Positions 23,558-34,939 of a DNA stretch of 64,000 nucleotides are shown here, piece by piece. Where the stretch lies: the NCBI GenBank assembly GCA_027943245.1, contig JANDJZ010000156.1:1-64000 (forward strand), given 5' to 3'. The position numbers were made by a program, and so were the translations under genes. Below the pieces are notes generated by a model. It worked only from the letters and a program-made list of their open reading frames with translations. It was not told the DNA's origin and did no database searches. The DNA is from Acanthamoeba sp. SK_2022b. Lineage: Eukaryota > Discosea > Longamoebia > Acanthamoebidae. Position 1 is the first letter of the stretch. Each line of letters begins with the position of its first letter.

Positions 23558-25339
23558 TTAGTTGGCGATAAAGCGTTTTACATCGGTCAGCACCTGCAAC
23601 AGCAGAGCAAGCTGCGGTTTCTCGTCTTTTATTTCATCGCCGTTCTGATCGTAGACGCGATAGTTGCCGCTGTTGTCCAGCATCAGCGTCTGCGTCGGCG
23701 TGGTGATCACCAGCTGATTGCCATCGCCGGTGGCGATCCAGTTGTTGCGGCGCTGGGCGGTGAACAGATCTTCGCCCTGCGAATAGTCTTTCGGCGCGGT
23801 CTTCACGTGCAGCAACCGTTGCATCAGGGTGCGCATCACGTCGTTATGGCCGGTCAGCTTGCTGATGGTCTGGGCCGGGGTGCCCGGCCAGTGGATCACC
23901 AACGGTACCTGCAGCTGCGCCTGGTTGAAGCCGTTGCCGGCCCCCCATTGGCCTTTACCGCTGTCGTTGAATTCGACGCCGTGCTCGGCGGTGATCACCA
24001 CCACGGTTTTGTCCAGCAGGCCGCGCTGTTTCAGGGTGTCCAGCACCTGGGCTATCTGGGCGTCCACGTCTTGCGCGCCGGTACGATAGCGCTGGATAAA
24101 GTCGGCCGGCGCCGGGGTTTTGGCACCTTCGGCCGGCTCGGCGCCGCTGAAGTTGATATAGGAGAACCACGGCTCTTTATCGCCCTGATCCGTCAGCCAG
24201 CGCTGCCATTGCTGCGTGGTTTGCGCGTCGCTTTGCGGCGCCGGCGTCGGCAGCGAGAAGTCGGTCAACAGGGCCTGACGGTACAGGCTGGCGTTGAAGC
24301 CGTCGGAGGAGAACAGCCCCAGCTGGTAGCCTTGATCGCTGAGCGCATTGATCAGCGCCGACGGCTTGCGCCCGGCGAGCACGCTGTCCAGATAGGTCGG
24401 GGAAATGCCGTAGAACAGGCCGAACAGCCCGGTATCGGCATGGTTGCCTGAACTGTAATGATCGCTGAAACGCACGTTTTCCTGGGCGAAGCGCGTCAGC
24501 GCCGGCATGTCTTGCGCCACGTCTTTGGCGCGAATGCCGTCTACCACGATCATCAGCAGATTATAGCCGCTGCCTTTATCGCCGTAGCTGAGATCGCTGA
24601 GCGGATATTCCACCGCCACCGCTTCCGGATTGCCTTGTTGCACCAGGCGGCGCTCATACTCTTGCTGGTCGAGCAGGCCGTGTTTTTCGAGGAACTTGCG
24701 CGCGGTCATCGGGTACGAGAGCGGCAGGTTGGCTCGCTGCATGGTGATCGGGCGATAGAAGTTGGCGTCGGCCCAGATATAAATCAGGTGCGACGCGAAA
24801 AAGGCGCTGATAAACAGCGCCGCCAGCGGCTTGCCGAAACGGCGGCGATTCAGGCTGCGCAGCTTTTGCCAGCTCCAGGTGCCGAACAGCATCTCCACCA
24901 GGAAGATCACCGGCACGCAGATAAACATCAGCTGCCAGTCGCGCGAAAGCTCGCTTTGGTCCGGGTTGACCACCAGATCCCACACCACCGGATTGAGGTG
25001 CAGGTGGAAATGGGAGAACACTTCGCTGTCGACCAGCAACAGCGTGAGCCCGGCGGTGGCCAGCGCGGCGGAAATAAATCGCAGCAGCCGCTGCGACATC
25101 ACCACGAAGGTGAGCGGGAAGATCACCAGCAAATAGCCGGCGAACACGATAAAGCTGAAATGCCCCAGCAGGCTGACCAGAGCATAGACGCGGCCCAGCA
25201 GGGAAGCGGGCCAGTCGGTGACAAACAGGTAGCGGCTACCCAGCCCAAGGGCGAGCAGAATGTTGAATAAGGCGAACCAGTGCCCCCAGCTGATCATCTG
25301 GGAGACTTTTTCACGATAACGCTGACGGTTTGTCACCAT
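23558..25339 (-). CDS. yejM: LPS-biosynthesis control protein LapC (YejM/PbgA)
   Basis: The 593-residue inner-membrane protein has five N-terminal membrane helices (residues about 18-195) and a large periplasmic sulfatase-like domain (VDGIRAKDVAQDMPAL, AEHGVEFNDSGKGQWGAGNGF). It is a close match to E. coli YejM (586 residues). YejM/LapC senses LPS in the inner membrane and restrains LapB/FtsH-driven degradation of LpxC. The sulfatase-like domain is not thought to be catalytic in this role. yejL lies 9 bp upstream, as in E. coli, so both belong to one transcript. Confidence 0.95.
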   Translation of the reverse strand: MVTNRQRYREKVSQMISWGHWFALFNILLALGLGSRYLFVTDWPASLLGRVYALVSLLGHFSFIVFAGYLLVIFPLTFVVMSQRLLRFISAALATAGLTLLLVDSEVFSHFHLHLNPVVWDLVVNPDQSELSRDWQLMFICVPVIFLVEMLFGTWSWQKLRSLNRRRFGKPLAALFISAFFASHLIYIWADANFYRPITMQRANLPLSYPMTARKFLEKHGLLDQQEYERRLVQQGNPEAVAVEYPLSDLSYGDKGSGYNLLMIVVDGIRAKDVAQDMPALTRFAQENVRFSDHYSSGNHADTGLFGLFYGISPTYLDSVLAGRKPSALINALSDQGYQLGLFSSDGFNASLYRQALLTDFSLPTPAPQSDAQTTQQWQRWLTDQGDKEPWFSYINFSGAEPAEGAKTPAPADFIQRYRTGAQDVDAQIAQVLDTLKQRGLLDKTVVVITAEHGVEFNDSGKGQWGAGNGFNQAQLQVPLVIHWPGTPAQTISKLTGHNDVMRTLMQRLLHVKTAPKDYSQGEDLFTAQRRNNWIATGDGNQLVITTPTQTLMLDNSGNYRVYDQNGDEIKDEKPQLALLLQVLTDVKRFIAN

Positions 25340-25348
25340 AAGTCAATA

Positions 25349-25576
25349 TTAATGCGCTTTATCTTCACGGACAGAAGCCTGCAGGGCTTCCGCGAACGAT
25401 CTCGCCAGGGTTTTCCGCTGCGCGGGGGCAACGCTGGTGTTGATCAAATTAGTGACCATGTTGCCCAGCACCATCAGGGAAAGATCGGTGGGGGTATGGT
25501 GTTTTTCCAGAACATTGACCAGCTCTGAGAGCAGTTGTTCAACGTGTTCGTCACTGTAACGGGATGATTGTGGCAT
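25349..25576 (-). CDS. yejL: YejL family protein (UPF0352)
   Basis: With the start at 25576 the product is 75 residues ([16 protein letters not shown]...), the same length as E. coli YejL and near-identical in its core ([24 protein letters not shown]). An alternative start 24 bp upstream would add residues absent from the family. It is a small helical dimer of unknown function, co-transcribed with yejM. Confidence 0.93.
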   Translation of the reverse strand: MPQSSRYSDEHVEQLLSELVNVLEKHHTPTDLSLMVLGNMVTNLINTSVAPAQRKTLARSFAEALQASVREDKAH

Positions 25577-25787
25577 AAAATTGCGCTTAGTAATCTGCAA
25601 AGTGCTCTATCTTACCGTATAGGACAGTGATTTTCCGCTCTTTTATCACTTCCTGTCATTCGGGAAATCGTTCGCCCGCGCCGGGGCGGCCCCTCGCTGC
25701 GCCTTTCCGGTTTGCCGCAGTTTTTTAGTATTGCAGGGCGGGGCCTTCAGTGTTTGAATACGCGCCTAAAGAACAGGAGGATTTACC

Positions 25788-26795
25788 ATGAGTCTGGATA
25801 TCGACCAGATCGCTCTGCATCAGTTGGTGAAACGCGACGAGCAAACGCTGGACGTGGTGCTGCGCGATTCCTTGCTTCCCGCCAACGCGGCGGTAGAAGA
25901 AATGATGGCGGAATTGCATCGCGTCTACAGCGCCAAGAGCAAGGCCTTAGGCCTGTTCAACGAAGGCAGCGAACTGGCGGAAGCGCTGCGCACCTGCCGC
26001 AAGGACGATAAAGACTTTCTGGCCTTCAGCCGCGCGGCGACCGGCCGCCTGCGCGACGAACTGGCGAAGTATCCGTTCGCCGAAGGTGGCGTGGTACTGT
26101 TCGGCCAATACCGCTATCTGGCGGTGGAGTACCTGCTGATCGCGGTGTTGAACAGCCGTAACAGCATGCGCGTCAACGAAGAGCTGGATATCAACACCAC
26201 GCACTATCTGGACATCAACAACGCCGATATCGTTGCGCGCATCGATCTGACCGAGTGGGAAACCAACCCGGAATCGACCCGCTACCTGACCTTCCTGCGC
26301 GGGCGCGTGGGCCGCAAGGTCGCTGACTTCTTCATGGACTTCCTGGCGGCGTCCGAAGGGTTGGACACCAAGGCGCAAAACCGCGGGCTGCTGCAGGCGG
26401 TAGACGACTATTGTGCCGATGCGCAGCTGGACAAGAACGAGCGCCAGTCGGTGCGCCAGCAGGTGTATAGCTATTGCAACGAACAGCTGCAGGCGGGCGA
26501 AGAGATTGAACTGCAGGCGCTGTCGCAGGAGCTGTCGCCGGTCGGCGAGAAAGACTTCATGCAGTTCTCCAGCGAGCAAGGGTATGAGCTGGAAGAGAGC
26601 TTCCCGGCGGATCGCGGCACGCTGCGCCAGCTGACCAAATTTGCCGGCAGCGGCGGCGGCATCAGCCTGAACTTCGACGCCATGCTGCTGGGCGAGCGCA
26701 TTTTCTGGGATGCGGCCACCGACACGCTGACCATCAAAGGCACGCCGCCGAACCTGCGCGATCAGCTGCAGCGCCGGACCGGCAGCGGCAAGTAA
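25788..26795 (+). CDS. yejK: Nucleoid-associated protein YejK (NdpA)
   Basis: A 335-residue protein that matches E. coli YejK along its full length, from [21 protein letters not shown] to the C-terminal [15 protein letters not shown]. It is a nucleoid-associated DNA-binding protein that can interact with topoisomerase IV and gyrase. The ATG is preceded by AGGAGG. It is divergent from yejL and convergent with rplY, with a shared terminator between them. Confidence 0.95.
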   Translation: MSLDIDQIALHQLVKRDEQTLDVVLRDSLLPANAAVEEMMAELHRVYSAKSKALGLFNEGSELAEALRTCRKDDKDFLAFSRAATGRLRDELAKYPFAEGGVVLFGQYRYLAVEYLLIAVLNSRNSMRVNEELDINTTHYLDINNADIVARIDLTEWETNPESTRYLTFLRGRVGRKVADFFMDFLAASEGLDTKAQNRGLLQAVDDYCADAQLDKNERQSVRQQVYSYCNEQLQAGEEIELQALSQELSPVGEKDFMQFSSEQGYELEESFPADRGTLRQLTKFAGSGGGISLNFDAMLLGERIFWDAATDTLTIKGTPPNLRDQLQRRTGSGK

Positions 26796-26816
26796 GCTTG
26801 CCGAATCGCAGACAAT

Positions 26817-26847
26817 AAAAAACGCCGCAATTGCGGCGTTCTTTATT
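26817..26847. terminator. Bidirectional terminator between yejK and rplY
   Basis: The perfect stem AACGCCGC/GCGGCGTT with an AATT loop is flanked by A-rich sequence on the left and TCTTTATT on the right. It sits between two convergent genes and can serve both. Confidence 0.9.
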
Positions 26848-26879
26848 TCGGCGTCCCGAAAGGTTCGAAAACGTTGCGA

Positions 26880-27164
26880 TTAAACGCGAACGAAGTCGAT
26901 GTGAGCCAGTTTTGGCTTGAACGGGTGACGCTGTACAGCCTGAACCTTAACTTTGGTTTCTTTACCGTCGATAACCAGAGTTACTGCTTCGCTGTAGAAT
27001 TCTGGTTTAGCTTCCATGTTCTTAACAGAATCATGGTCCAATTCGATGGAAACTGCAGCTTCTTTGCCACCGTAAACGATAGCTGGGAATTTGTTTGCTG
27101 CACGCAGGCGGCGGCTCGCACCTTTACCCTGGTCTTTACGTACTTCTACATTGATAGTGAACAT
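26880..27164 (-). CDS. rplY: 50S ribosomal protein L25
   Basis: The 94-residue product matches E. coli L25 ([21 protein letters not shown]...[12 protein letters not shown]). L25 binds 5S rRNA in the large subunit. The codon choice is strongly biased to highly expressed codons and visibly less GC-rich at third positions than neighbours. The 162-bp leader between radD and rplY probably carries its own promoter; in E. coli L25 represses its own mRNA through a leader structure. Confidence 0.97.
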   Translation of the reverse strand: MFTINVEVRKDQGKGASRRLRAANKFPAIVYGGKEAAVSIELDHDSVKNMEAKPEFYSEAVTLVIDGKETKVKVQAVQRHPFKPKLAHIDFVRV

Positions 27165-27326
27165 TGTTTTTTCTCTTAAAAGAAAATTTACCCTGCTACA
27201 GGCGACCCAAGTAGCAAGTTCGGAAACCCGCTTTAACGCTGGGCAGGCCCAGGTAAAGCGCGCGGCATTTTAACGGAAAGCCGCCCGCAGGGCAACGAAA
27301 ACCTGCCCAGGTTGGGGACAGTTCGC

Positions 27327-29084
27327 TCAGGCCAATTGATTGGCGCGGCGGAAACGGCCTTGATAATCGAACACTTTCTCGCGCACCTGCCAAAACTGCC
27401 CGCGTTTGCGCGCCACCACGAAATCCGGATGGCGCAGCGCCTGCTGTTGCGCCAGCACGTCGGCGGCGGTGTGCCAGGCGAACGGCACGCCCGGCGCGCG
27501 CTGATGCGGGCGCAGGAACAGCATCTCAAACGCTTTGCGCTGCGCCGGCGTCTGCAGGCGGAAGCGCTCGCTGGTGCTGGTGCCGTCCTCGTCGTAATAG
27601 GTGGCCTTCAGCCATTCGCCCTTGTCGTCGCGGCCGCTTTGCAGTTCCATGCCGCCGCAGCGCAGCACCAGCGCATCTTTCAGCTTCAGCGCCGCTTTCA
27701 GCATGTCGTCGGGATCGACCAGCACTTCCTGGCACTGATGGCAGCGGCGCGCGGCGATGTCGTTCTCCGCGCCGCAGTGCGGGCAGCTCTTGAATCGGAA
27801 GCGGTAATCGCACTGCTCGCGGTGGCCGTCGTCGTCCTCCAGCCAGCCCTGACAGCGGCGGCCGTAGTGCTCGATGATGTCGCCGTTTTCGGTGCACTTG
27901 CCCCAGAACAGGTTGGCGAAGCCGCAGGCCGGGCAGAACACCTGCACCGGTTGGCTGTCACCGTGCGGCTTGCTGACGCCGACCTCCGGCGTGAACAGGT
28001 CGTGCGGGTTGCCGGCGTAGTCGAGGATCAGGCAATCCTCCTTGCCGGGCGCCAGCCGCAGCCCGCGGCCGACGATCTGCTGATACAGGCTGACGGACTC
28101 GGTCGGGCGCAGGATCGCGATCAGATCGACGTGCGGCGCGTCGAAGCCGGTGGTCAATACCGCGACGTTGACCAGATAGCGCAGCCGCTGCTGTTTGAAC
28201 GCCTCGATCAGCGCATCGCGCTCGGCGGGCGGCGTTTCGGCGCTGACCAGCGCGGCCTCGCCGGTTGGCAGCAGACTGTGGATCTCGCGGGCGTGCTCGA
28301 CGGTGGCGGCGAAGATCATCACCCCTTTGCGGTCTTCGGCGTACTCAACAATCTGGCTGATGATATGCGGCGTGACGCGGTTTTGCCGCTTCAGCTCGCG
28401 GTTCAGATCCGCTTCGCTGAACAGGCCGTTGCTTCTGGCTTCCAGCCGGCTGAAATCGTACTGCACGATCGGCATGTCCAGCCGCTCAGGCGGTACCAGG
28501 AAGCCGTTCTTAATCATATAGCGCAGCGGGAGCTCGTAGATGCAGTCGCGAAACAGGCTGGCGCCGTCGCCGCGGGTGAAGCCGTGGTAGTGATACTGGT
28601 AAATCCAGCCCTTGCCTAGGCGATAGGGCGTGGCGGTCAGCCCCAGCAGCCGCAGCTGCGGGTTGGTTTTCTGCAAATGCTGGATGATTTGCTGGTACTG
28701 GCTGTCGTCGTCGTCGCTGATGCGGTGGCATTCATCGACGATCAGCAGCGAAAAGGCGCCGTCGAACAGCGGCAGATTGCGCGCCACCGACTGCACGCTG
28801 CCGAACACCACCTTGCCGGCGCTCTCTTTCTGCTGCAGGCCGGCGGCGAAGATGTCCGCTTCCAGGCCGTAGGCGCAGTATTTGGCGTGGTTTTGCGCCA
28901 CCAGTTCCTTGACGTGCGCCAACACCAGCACCCGCCCGCGGGCGCGCTTCGCCAGCTCGGCGATCACCAGGCTTTTGCCGGCGCCGGTCGGCAGCACGAT
29001 CAGCGCCGGTTCGGGGTGCCGCCGGAAATGATTGATGGTGGCTTCGACCGCTTCCAGTTGGTAGGGGCGTAGGGTAAAGGCCAT
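27327..29084 (-). CDS. radD: DNA repair ATPase/helicase-like protein RadD (YejH)
   Basis: A 585-residue superfamily 2 protein beginning [17 protein letters not shown]. It has Walker [11 protein letters not shown] (about residue 37), DEAH-type motif VDECH, motif [14 protein letters not shown], and motif [16 protein letters not shown]-terminal zinc-finger-like cysteines follow ([32 protein letters not shown]). It matches E. coli RadD, which works with RecA in recombination and radiation resistance. The start at 29084 is the family N-terminus; an upstream in-frame start adds 20 non-conserved residues. Confidence 0.94.
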   Translation of the reverse strand: MAFTLRPYQLEAVEATINHFRRHPEPALIVLPTGAGKSLVIAELAKRARGRVLVLAHVKELVAQNHAKYCAYGLEADIFAAGLQQKESAGKVVFGSVQSVARNLPLFDGAFSLLIVDECHRISDDDDSQYQQIIQHLQKTNPQLRLLGLTATPYRLGKGWIYQYHYHGFTRGDGASLFRDCIYELPLRYMIKNGFLVPPERLDMPIVQYDFSRLEARSNGLFSEADLNRELKRQNRVTPHIISQIVEYAEDRKGVMIFAATVEHAREIHSLLPTGEAALVSAETPPAERDALIEAFKQQRLRYLVNVAVLTTGFDAPHVDLIAILRPTESVSLYQQIVGRGLRLAPGKEDCLILDYAGNPHDLFTPEVGVSKPHGDSQPVQVFCPACGFANLFWGKCTENGDIIEHYGRRCQGWLEDDDGHREQCDYRFRFKSCPHCGAENDIAARRCHQCQEVLVDPDDMLKAALKLKDALVLRCGGMELQSGRDDKGEWLKATYYDEDGTSTSERFRLQTPAQRKAFEMLFLRPHQRAPGVPFAWHTAADVLAQQQALRHPDFVVARKRGQFWQVREKVFDYQGRFRRANQLA

Positions 29085-29401
29085 AATGAACGCCGTGGGT
29101 TGAGATGGGCCGTCGGGAAGCGGCTTTGTCACCGCTGCTCTCACAGAAACCGTGACATTCTACTCCCCGGACAGCCGAAAAATTTCTATTATTATGCCTT
29201 CTACGCGCGCGCGCTGCGAGGAGCGTGAAAATTACCTCTGTCGGGCAACGCGTTGTGCCGCTATACTCGTGTGACAGCAATCGCTGTTCCCCCACGCGAT
29301 TCCCCCCCTGAACCTGCCATTTGCACCCGGTGCAACGGCGGGCGTCATATTTTGGCAATACGATCAATGCGATCATAACAACGACAGGCAAAGCAGATCC
29401 C
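29085..29401. promoter_or_regulatory. Divergent radD-rsuA intergenic region
   Basis: The 317-bp interval contains a run of alternating GC (CGCGCGCGC, about 29205-29213) and a -10-like TATACT (29262-29267), which could serve rsuA. No open frame with a credible start is present, and I see no other structure. Confidence 0.4.
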
Positions 29402-30115
29402 ATGCGATTGGACAAGTTTTTATCTCAGCAGTTAGGCATCAGCCGTGCGCTGGTTGCGCGCGAACTTCGGGCTAAACGCGTCACCGTGGATGGTGAGGTA
29501 GTGAAGAGCGGGGCGATCAAACTGACCCCGGAGCAAGAAGTGGCGTTCGACGGCAATCCGCTGCAGCAGCAGAACGGCCCGCGCTATTTCATGCTCAATA
29601 AACCGCAGGGCTACGTCTGCTCCACCGACGATCCCGATCATCCGACGGTGCTGTATTTTCTCGATGAACCGGTCGCGTACAAGCTGCACGCCGCCGGACG
29701 GCTGGATATCGACACCACCGGGCTGGTGTTGATGACCGACGATGGCCAGTGGTCGCACCGCGTCACGTCGCCGCGCCACCACTGCGAGAAAACCTATCTG
29801 GTGACGCTGGAGCACCCGTTGGCGGAAGACACCGCGCAGCGTTTCGCCGAAGGGGTGCAACTGCACAACGAGAAAGACCTGACGCGCCCGGCGACGCTGG
29901 AGCAGGTCGACGAGCGCGTAGTGCGCCTGACCCTCAGCGAAGGGCGCTACCACCAGGTGAAGCGGATGTTCGCTGCCGTCGGCAACCGGGTGATCGAGTT
30001 GCACCGTGAGCGCATCGGCGCCATCGTGCTGGATGACGATCTGGCGCCGGGCGAATACCGCCCACTGACCGAAGAAGAGATCGCCAGCGTGGGCGCGCCG
30101 CACCTGCAGGACTGA
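29402..30115 (+). CDS. rsuA: 16S rRNA pseudouridine(516) synthase RsuA
   Basis: The 237-residue protein has an S4 RNA-binding domain ([31 protein letters not shown]) and the pseudouridine synthase fold with catalytic Asp in [17 protein letters not shown] and the later [18 protein letters not shown]. It matches E. coli RsuA, which modifies U516 in 16S rRNA helix 18. The ATG at 29402 is the conserved N-terminus; an upstream in-frame ATG at 29321 would add 27 unrelated residues. bcr follows in the same direction after 41 bp. Confidence 0.95.
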   Translation: MRLDKFLSQQLGISRALVARELRAKRVTVDGEVVKSGAIKLTPEQEVAFDGNPLQQQNGPRYFMLNKPQGYVCSTDDPDHPTVLYFLDEPVAYKLHAAGRLDIDTTGLVLMTDDGQWSHRVTSPRHHCEKTYLVTLEHPLAEDTAQRFAEGVQLHNEKDLTRPATLEQVDERVVRLTLSEGRYHQVKRMFAAVGNRVIELHRERIGAIVLDDDLAPGEYRPLTEEEIASVGAPHLQD

Positions 30116-30156
30116 AAACCGATCATCGATTGCGGCCGATTAAGGAGTCGTGGAAC

Positions 30157-31353
30157 GTGCAACAGAACCGAACCTCTCATCTCGGTTTGATTTTCATTTT
30201 GGGCCTGTTGTCCATGTTGATGCCGTTGGCCATCGACATGTACCTGCCCAGTATGCCGGTGATCGCCGCCCAGTTTGGCGTCGAGTCCGGCAGCGTGCAG
30301 ATGACCCTCAGCGCCTATATGCTCGGCTTTGCCTTCGGGCAGCTGTTCTATGGGCCGATGTCGGACAGCCTCGGCCGCAAGCCGGTGATCCTGTGGGGAA
30401 CGCTGATCTTCGCCATCGCCGGCTGCGCCTGCGCCATGGCGCAATCGATCGATCAGCTGATCGGGCTGCGTTTCCTGCACGGCCTGGCGGCGGCGGCCGC
30501 CAGCGTGGTGATCAATGCCCTGATGCGCGATATGTTCACCAAGGATGAGTTCTCGCGCATGATGTCGTTCGTCATTCTGGTGATGACCATCGCGCCGCTG
30601 CTGGCGCCGATGATCGGCGGTGCGCTGTTGCTGTGGTTCAGCTGGCACGCCATCTTTTGGACCATGGGCGCCGCGGCGCTGATCGGTTCACTGCTGGTGG
30701 CCCTGTTCATCAAGGAGACGCTGCCGAAAGAGCGCCGACAACGGTTCCACCTGCGCACCACGCTGGGCAACTTCGGTTCGCTGTTCCGCCATAAGCGGGT
30801 GCTCAGCTACATGCTCGCCAGCGCCTTCTCGTTTGCGGGCATGTTCTCGTTCCTCAGCGCCGGGCCGTTCGTCTACATCGAACTGAACCACGTTTCGCCG
30901 CAGCATTTCGGCTACTATTTTGCGCTGAACATCGTCTTCCTGTTCCTGACGACGCTGATCAACAGCCGCAACGTGCGGCGGTTCGGCGCGGTCAAGATGT
31001 TCAAGCTGGGGCTGTTGGTACAGTTGGCGATGGGGCTGTGGCTGGTGGCGGTGAGCGCCGTCGGCCTGGGCTTCTGGGCGCTGGTGATCGGCGTTGCGGT
31101 CTATCTGGGGTGCATCGCGATGATCTCCTCCAACGCCATGGCGGTGATCCTGGATGACTTCCCGCATATGGCGGGCACCGCGTCTTCGCTGGCCGGCACG
31201 TTGCGCTTCAGCATCGGCGCGCTGGTGGGGGCGGTCCTGTCGATGGCGCCGGGTAAAAGCGCGTGGCCCATGGTTACCTCAATGGCGCTGTGCAGCATCG
31301 TGGCGGTGCTGTTTTATCTTTACGCCAGCCGGCCACGCGATCGCGCGGCCTGA
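30157..31353 (+). CDS. bcr: Bcr/CflA-type multidrug efflux MFS transporter
   Basis: A 12-helix major facilitator of 398 residues with the drug:proton signature [12 protein letters not shown] after helix 2 and near-identity to E. coli Bcr ([25 protein letters not shown]). Bcr exports bicyclomycin, sulfonamides and dipeptides such as cysteine-containing ones. I chose the GTG at 30157, which has AAGGAG at 9-bp spacing and gives the family length; the ATG at 30130 lacks such a site. It follows rsuA, as in E. coli. Confidence 0.93.
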   Translation: MQQNRTSHLGLIFILGLLSMLMPLAIDMYLPSMPVIAAQFGVESGSVQMTLSAYMLGFAFGQLFYGPMSDSLGRKPVILWGTLIFAIAGCACAMAQSIDQLIGLRFLHGLAAAAASVVINALMRDMFTKDEFSRMMSFVILVMTIAPLLAPMIGGALLLWFSWHAIFWTMGAAALIGSLLVALFIKETLPKERRQRFHLRTTLGNFGSLFRHKRVLSYMLASAFSFAGMFSFLSAGPFVYIELNHVSPQHFGYYFALNIVFLFLTTLINSRNVRRFGAVKMFKLGLLVQLAMGLWLVAVSAVGLGFWALVIGVAVYLGCIAMISSNAMAVILDDFPHMAGTASSLAGTLRFSIGALVGAVLSMAPGKSAWPMVTSMALCSIVAVLFYLYASRPRDRAA

Positions 31354-31363
31354 CGTTCTCCCA

Positions 31364-31423
31364 ATGCGGGGCGTGTCGCCCCGCATCGTCATAGGGTTGC
31401 GCCCTGCCATTTCAGGGTGCAAC
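31364..31423. terminator. Two tandem hairpins after bcr
   Basis: The first hairpin is a perfect 10-bp stem ATGCGGGGCG/CGCCCCGCAT with a TGT loop (31364-31386). The second is an 11-bp stem GTTGCGCCCTG/CAGGGTGCAAC with a six-base loop (31396-31423). Neither is followed by a T-run. Transcription from bcr probably ends here, possibly with Rho. Confidence 0.55.
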
Positions 31424-31947
31424 TGGCAATTGAAATTTTGTTGCTAAATATACGCAAGCTAATCAATTGGCCATTTTCCCCTCTGTGTGTTTTTTGTTAA
31501 AAAATTCCGCCGCCGCACCACCCCATATTCCCCGGGAGGCGCGGCGTTCTGCCGGCTGAGCGCGGCGGGGGGTTTGTATTAGGATTGATGTAAATCAAGG
31601 CATTAGCAGGGAAGGCTGCGCTAACGTGGTGGGGAAAATGTTTCTTCATTGTAAAAATATGGCGACGGAAAAGTAGTCGCATTGCAAGAAAAAAGAGTTG
31701 AGATCGCTGCGGGAAAGGGTTACATATAACGCAAAAATGCGAGCTGAGTCGCAAAATGCCGTGAAATAACACCGCACGGCGCGCCAAAAAATGGCACGGC
31801 ATCGGCAAGCACGGGGTCTGGTTAATGGCTAGCGGCAAAATTTACATTTAAATAACATTTGTGCGCGGCAGAGTCGGGAGTAAGCGGCTATAACTTAGTA
31901 ACCCTGTCAGGTAAAAGTGTTTCACCTTTTCAATCTAGGGATTTCAT
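31424..31947. other. Long AT-rich bcr-yejG intergenic region
   Basis: No gene is supported in this interval. It carries a perfect FNR box (31585-31598), a -10-like TATAAC (31889-31894), and a short hairpin AAAAGTG...CACCTTTT (about 31912-31932) just before yejG. A 113-codon minus-strand frame (31497-31838) is low-complexity, lacks a ribosome-binding site and is probably spurious. Confidence 0.5.
31585..31598. promoter_or_regulatory. Perfect FNR box
   Basis: TTGATGTAAATCAA fits the FNR consensus TTGAT-N4-ATCAA at every defined position. It lies 350 bp from the yejG start and 230 bp after bcr. No good -10 sits at the class II distance on either strand, so the regulated transcript is unclear. 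Confidence 0.7.
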
Positions 31948-32292
31948 GTGGAGAATATCCAACTTTCGGTAGTGCATCGCTTGCCGCAAAGTTATCGTTG
32001 GCTATCCGGTTTCACCGGCGTGAAGGTAGAACCGATTCCGTTTAACGGAATAGACGAAGATAACAACCTGATAGGGCTGAAGTTACTCAGCCATGAAGGG
32101 GCCGAGGCCTGGCAGGTAATGCAACAGCTCAATCTGTCGCTGCAGGAGATTCAGGTCGACTGCGCGATCGTCGAATGGGAAGGGGAGCCTTGCCTGTTCG
32201 TGCAGCGCAGCGACGAGAGCGCCACCATGTGCCGCCTGAAAAACGTCGGCGCCGCGATCGCCGAACCGCTCAGCGCGCAATACCCCTTCTAG
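31948..32292 (+). CDS. yejG: YejG family protein
   Basis: The 114-residue product aligns with E. coli YejG over its whole length ([35 protein letters not shown]). The start is a GTG; the overlapping ATG two bases earlier is out of frame and stops after eight codons. The function is not established; E. coli yejG has been linked only loosely to aminoglycoside response. It is convergent with yejF. Confidence 0.9.
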   Translation: MENIQLSVVHRLPQSYRWLSGFTGVKVEPIPFNGIDEDNNLIGLKLLSHEGAEAWQVMQQLNLSLQEIQVDCAIVEWEGEPCLFVQRSDESATMCRLKNVGAAIAEPLSAQYPF

Positions 32293-32301
32293 AATTCGCC
32301 G

Positions 32302-33912
32302 CTAATCCGCCAACTGCAGCAGTTGACGGGTATAGTCGGCGGCGGGCGCCGCGAAAATCGCCCGGCAGTCTCCCTGTTCAACCACTTCTCCCTGTCGCAA
32401 CACGATGACCTGGTGGCATAGCGAACGCACCACCTGCAGGTCATGACTGATGAACAGATAAGCCAGTCGGTGGCGTTGCTGCAGCGATTTCAGCAGCGTC
32501 AGGATCTGCGCCTGCACCGATTTATCCAGCGAAGAGGTCGGCTCGTCGAGGATCAGCAGCTGCGGCTGCAGGATCAGCGCGCGCGCGATGGCGATACGCT
32601 GGCGCTGCCCGCCGGAAAACTCGGTGGGATAGCGATGGCGCAGCTGCGGATCCAGGCCGACTTCCTGCAACACCTCGATCACGCGCTGTTCCCGCTGCTC
32701 TGCGCTAAGCCGCTGGTGCACTTCCAGCCCTTCGGCGATGATTTGCTGTACGTTCAGGCGCGGGTTCAGGGCGGAATAGGGATCCTGGAAGACGATTTGC
32801 ATCCGGCTGCGGTAGGGCAGCATCTGCTTCATCGTGAGCGGGTGCAGCGGTTCGCCGTCGAACCAGATGGCGCCCTGTGAGGCCAGCAGGCGCAGGAGCG
32901 CCAGCCCGGTGGTGCTTTTGCCCGAGCCGGATTCCCCCACCAGCCCCACGCTTTCCCCGGCGCGCAGCTCGAAACTCAATGATTTCAATGCATAGTGATA
33001 ATCCACCGTGCGGCGCAGCAGGCCGCGGCGAATGGGGAAGCGCACCTGTAGATTTTCCACCTTGAGCAGCGGCCGCTCGTCGTCGGGGCGCCCGTTGGCC
33101 GCGGCAGGCAGCGGCAGCGGTTCACCGACGTCCTCGGCGGCCAGCAGCTGCTGCGTGTAAGGATGCTGCGGCCGGCTGAACAGCTGCGCACGGCCGTTTT
33201 GCTCCACGCTGCGGCCCTGGCGCATCACCGCTACGTTGTCCGCCAGGCGGCGCACGATATTCAGGTTATGGGTGATGAACAAGAGCCCCATGCCCATCTC
33301 CTGCTTCAGCTCTTGCAGCAGCGTCAGGATCTGCGCCTGGATAGTGACGTCGAGCGCGGTGGTGGGCTCGTCGGCGATCAGCAGTTTCGGGCGAGTCAGC
33401 ACCGCCATGGCGATCATCACCCGCTGGCGTTCACCGCCGGACAGCTGATGCGGGTAATCCTGCAGCCGGCTTTTGGCCTGACGGATGCCGACGCGCTCCA
33501 GGCATTCGACGATCTCTGCGCGCGCGGCTTCGCGCCGCAGGCCGCGGTGCAGCATCAGCACTTCCGCGAGCTGTTTTTCGATGGTGTGCAGCGGGTTAAG
33601 CGACACCATCGGTTCCTGAAAGATCATCGCGATCTGATTGCCTCGCACCTTGCGCAGCGCCGCTTCCGGCGCATGCAGCAACGAGTCGCCGTTGAACAGG
33701 ATATCACCGGCAGGGTAAACCACCGGCGGCGCGGGCAGCAGGCGCAGTATCGACAGGGCGGTGACGCTTTTGCCGGAGCCGGATTCCCCCACCAGCGCCA
33801 GCGTTTCCGCCGGCGCGATTTGCAGCGAGAGTGCGTTGACCACCGGCGTGACGGTGTCGCCCTGGCGAAAGGCGATGCTGAGATCCTGAATAGCGAGCAA
33901 AGGAGTGGCCAT
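32302..33912 (-). CDS. yejF: Oligopeptide/microcin C ABC transporter ATP-binding protein YejF
   Basis: The 536-residue protein carries two fused ABC ATPase domains. The first has Walker A GESGSGKS (about residue 38), signature LSGGERQRV and DEPTTALD. The second has [26 protein letters not shown] and [11 protein letters not shown]. It powers the YejABEF importer, which takes up peptides and microcin C in E. coli. The ATG at 33912 follows the yejE stop after 1 bp; an in-frame TTG further up is unlikely. Last gene of the operon. Confidence 0.95.
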   Translation of the reverse strand: MATPLLAIQDLSIAFRQGDTVTPVVNALSLQIAPAETLALVGESGSGKSVTALSILRLLPAPPVVYPAGDILFNGDSLLHAPEAALRKVRGNQIAMIFQEPMVSLNPLHTIEKQLAEVLMLHRGLRREAARAEIVECLERVGIRQAKSRLQDYPHQLSGGERQRVMIAMAVLTRPKLLIADEPTTALDVTIQAQILTLLQELKQEMGMGLLFITHNLNIVRRLADNVAVMRQGRSVEQNGRAQLFSRPQHPYTQQLLAAEDVGEPLPLPAAANGRPDDERPLLKVENLQVRFPIRRGLLRRTVDYHYALKSLSFELRAGESVGLVGESGSGKSTTGLALLRLLASQGAIWFDGEPLHPLTMKQMLPYRSRMQIVFQDPYSALNPRLNVQQIIAEGLEVHQRLSAEQREQRVIEVLQEVGLDPQLRHRYPTEFSGGQRQRIAIARALILQPQLLILDEPTSSLDKSVQAQILTLLKSLQQRHRLAYLFISHDLQVVRSLCHQVIVLRQGEVVEQGDCRAIFAAPAADYTRQLLQLAD

Positions 33913-33913
33913 A

Positions 33914-34939
33914 TCAATGCGCCTTGCTGGGGTCAAAGGCGTCGCGTACCGCTTCGCCGATAAAGATTAATAACGACAGCAGCACCGCCAAGACCAGGAA
34001 GGCGGTGATGCCGAGCCACGGCGCCTGCAGATTGTTTTTGCCCTGCAGCAGCAATTCGCCGAGCGACGGCGAGCCTATCGGCAGACCGAAACCGAGGAAA
34101 TCGAGCGACGTCAGGGTGGTGATCGAGCCGCACAGGATAAACGGCAGGAAGGTCAGCGTCGCCACCATGGCGTTGGGCAGCATATGGCGGGACATGATCA
34201 CCCGATCCGGTACGCCCATGGCGCGCGCGGCGCGGATGTAGTCAAAATTGCGCGTGCGCAGGAATTCGGCGCGCACTACCCCCACCAGGCTCATCCAGCC
34301 GAACAGGATGGTGATGCCGAGCAGCCACCAGAAATTGGGCTGGACGATGCTCGACAGCAGAATGATCAGAAACAGCGTCGGCATGCCCGACCACACTTCG
34401 ATAAAGCGCTGCCCCCACAGATCGAAACGCCCGCCGTAATACCCCTGGGTCGCGCCGACGCACACGCCGATCAGGCTGGAAAACAGCGTCAACGCCAGGC
34501 CGAACAGCATCGAGATGCGAAAACCGTACAGAACACGAGCGAGCACGTCGCCGCCGTTGCTGTCGGTGCCCAGCAGGTTGTGGCGCGAAGGCGGCGAGGG
34601 GAAGGGCACCTCGGTGGCGAAGTTGATGGTGTCGTAGCTGAAGCGGATCGGCGCCCAAACCGCCCAGCCGTGCCGTTCGATCTGCCGCTGTACGAACGGA
34701 TCCTGATAGTCGGCTTCGGTGTTCAGCTCGCCGCCGAAGGCGGTTTCGCTGTAGTTAATCATAAACGGCAGGTACAACCGGCCTTCATAACGCACCAACA
34801 GCGGTTTGTCATTGGCGATCAGATCGGCGGCCAGGCTCAGGGTGAATAGCACCAAGAAGATCCACAGCGACCAGTAGCCGCGGCGGTTGCGGCGAAAACG
34901 CGCCCAGCGCGCCTGGTTGATCGGGCTAAGGCGGCTCAT
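33914..34939 (-). CDS. yejE: ABC transporter permease YejE
   Basis: A 341-residue inner-membrane permease with an N-terminal OppC-type segment, six membrane helices and the EAA loop ([33 protein letters not shown]). It matches E. coli YejE and pairs with YejB to form the channel. It overlaps yejB by 4 bp upstream (ATGA), indicating coupled translation. Confidence 0.94.
   Translation of the reverse strand: MSRLSPINQARWARFRRNRRGYWSLWIFLVLFTLSLAADLIANDKPLLVRYEGRLYLPFMINYSETAFGGELNTEADYQDPFVQRQIERHGWAVWAPIRFSYDTINFATEVPFPSPPSRHNLLGTDSNGGDVLARVLYGFRISMLFGLALTLFSSLIGVCVGATQGYYGGRFDLWGQRFIEVWSGMPTLFLIILLSSIVQPNFWWLLGITILFGWMSLVGVVRAEFLRTRNFDYIRAARAMGVPDRVIMSRHMLPNAMVATLTFLPFILCGSITTLTSLDFLGFGLPIGSPSLGELLLQGKNNLQAPWLGITAFLVLAVLLSLLIFIGEAVRDAFDPSKAH

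Noticed and set aside
31497..31838. 113-codon minus-strand frame between bcr and yejG
   Set aside because: It lacks a ribosome-binding site, is low in complexity and runs through the FNR box and AT-rich promoter-like DNA.
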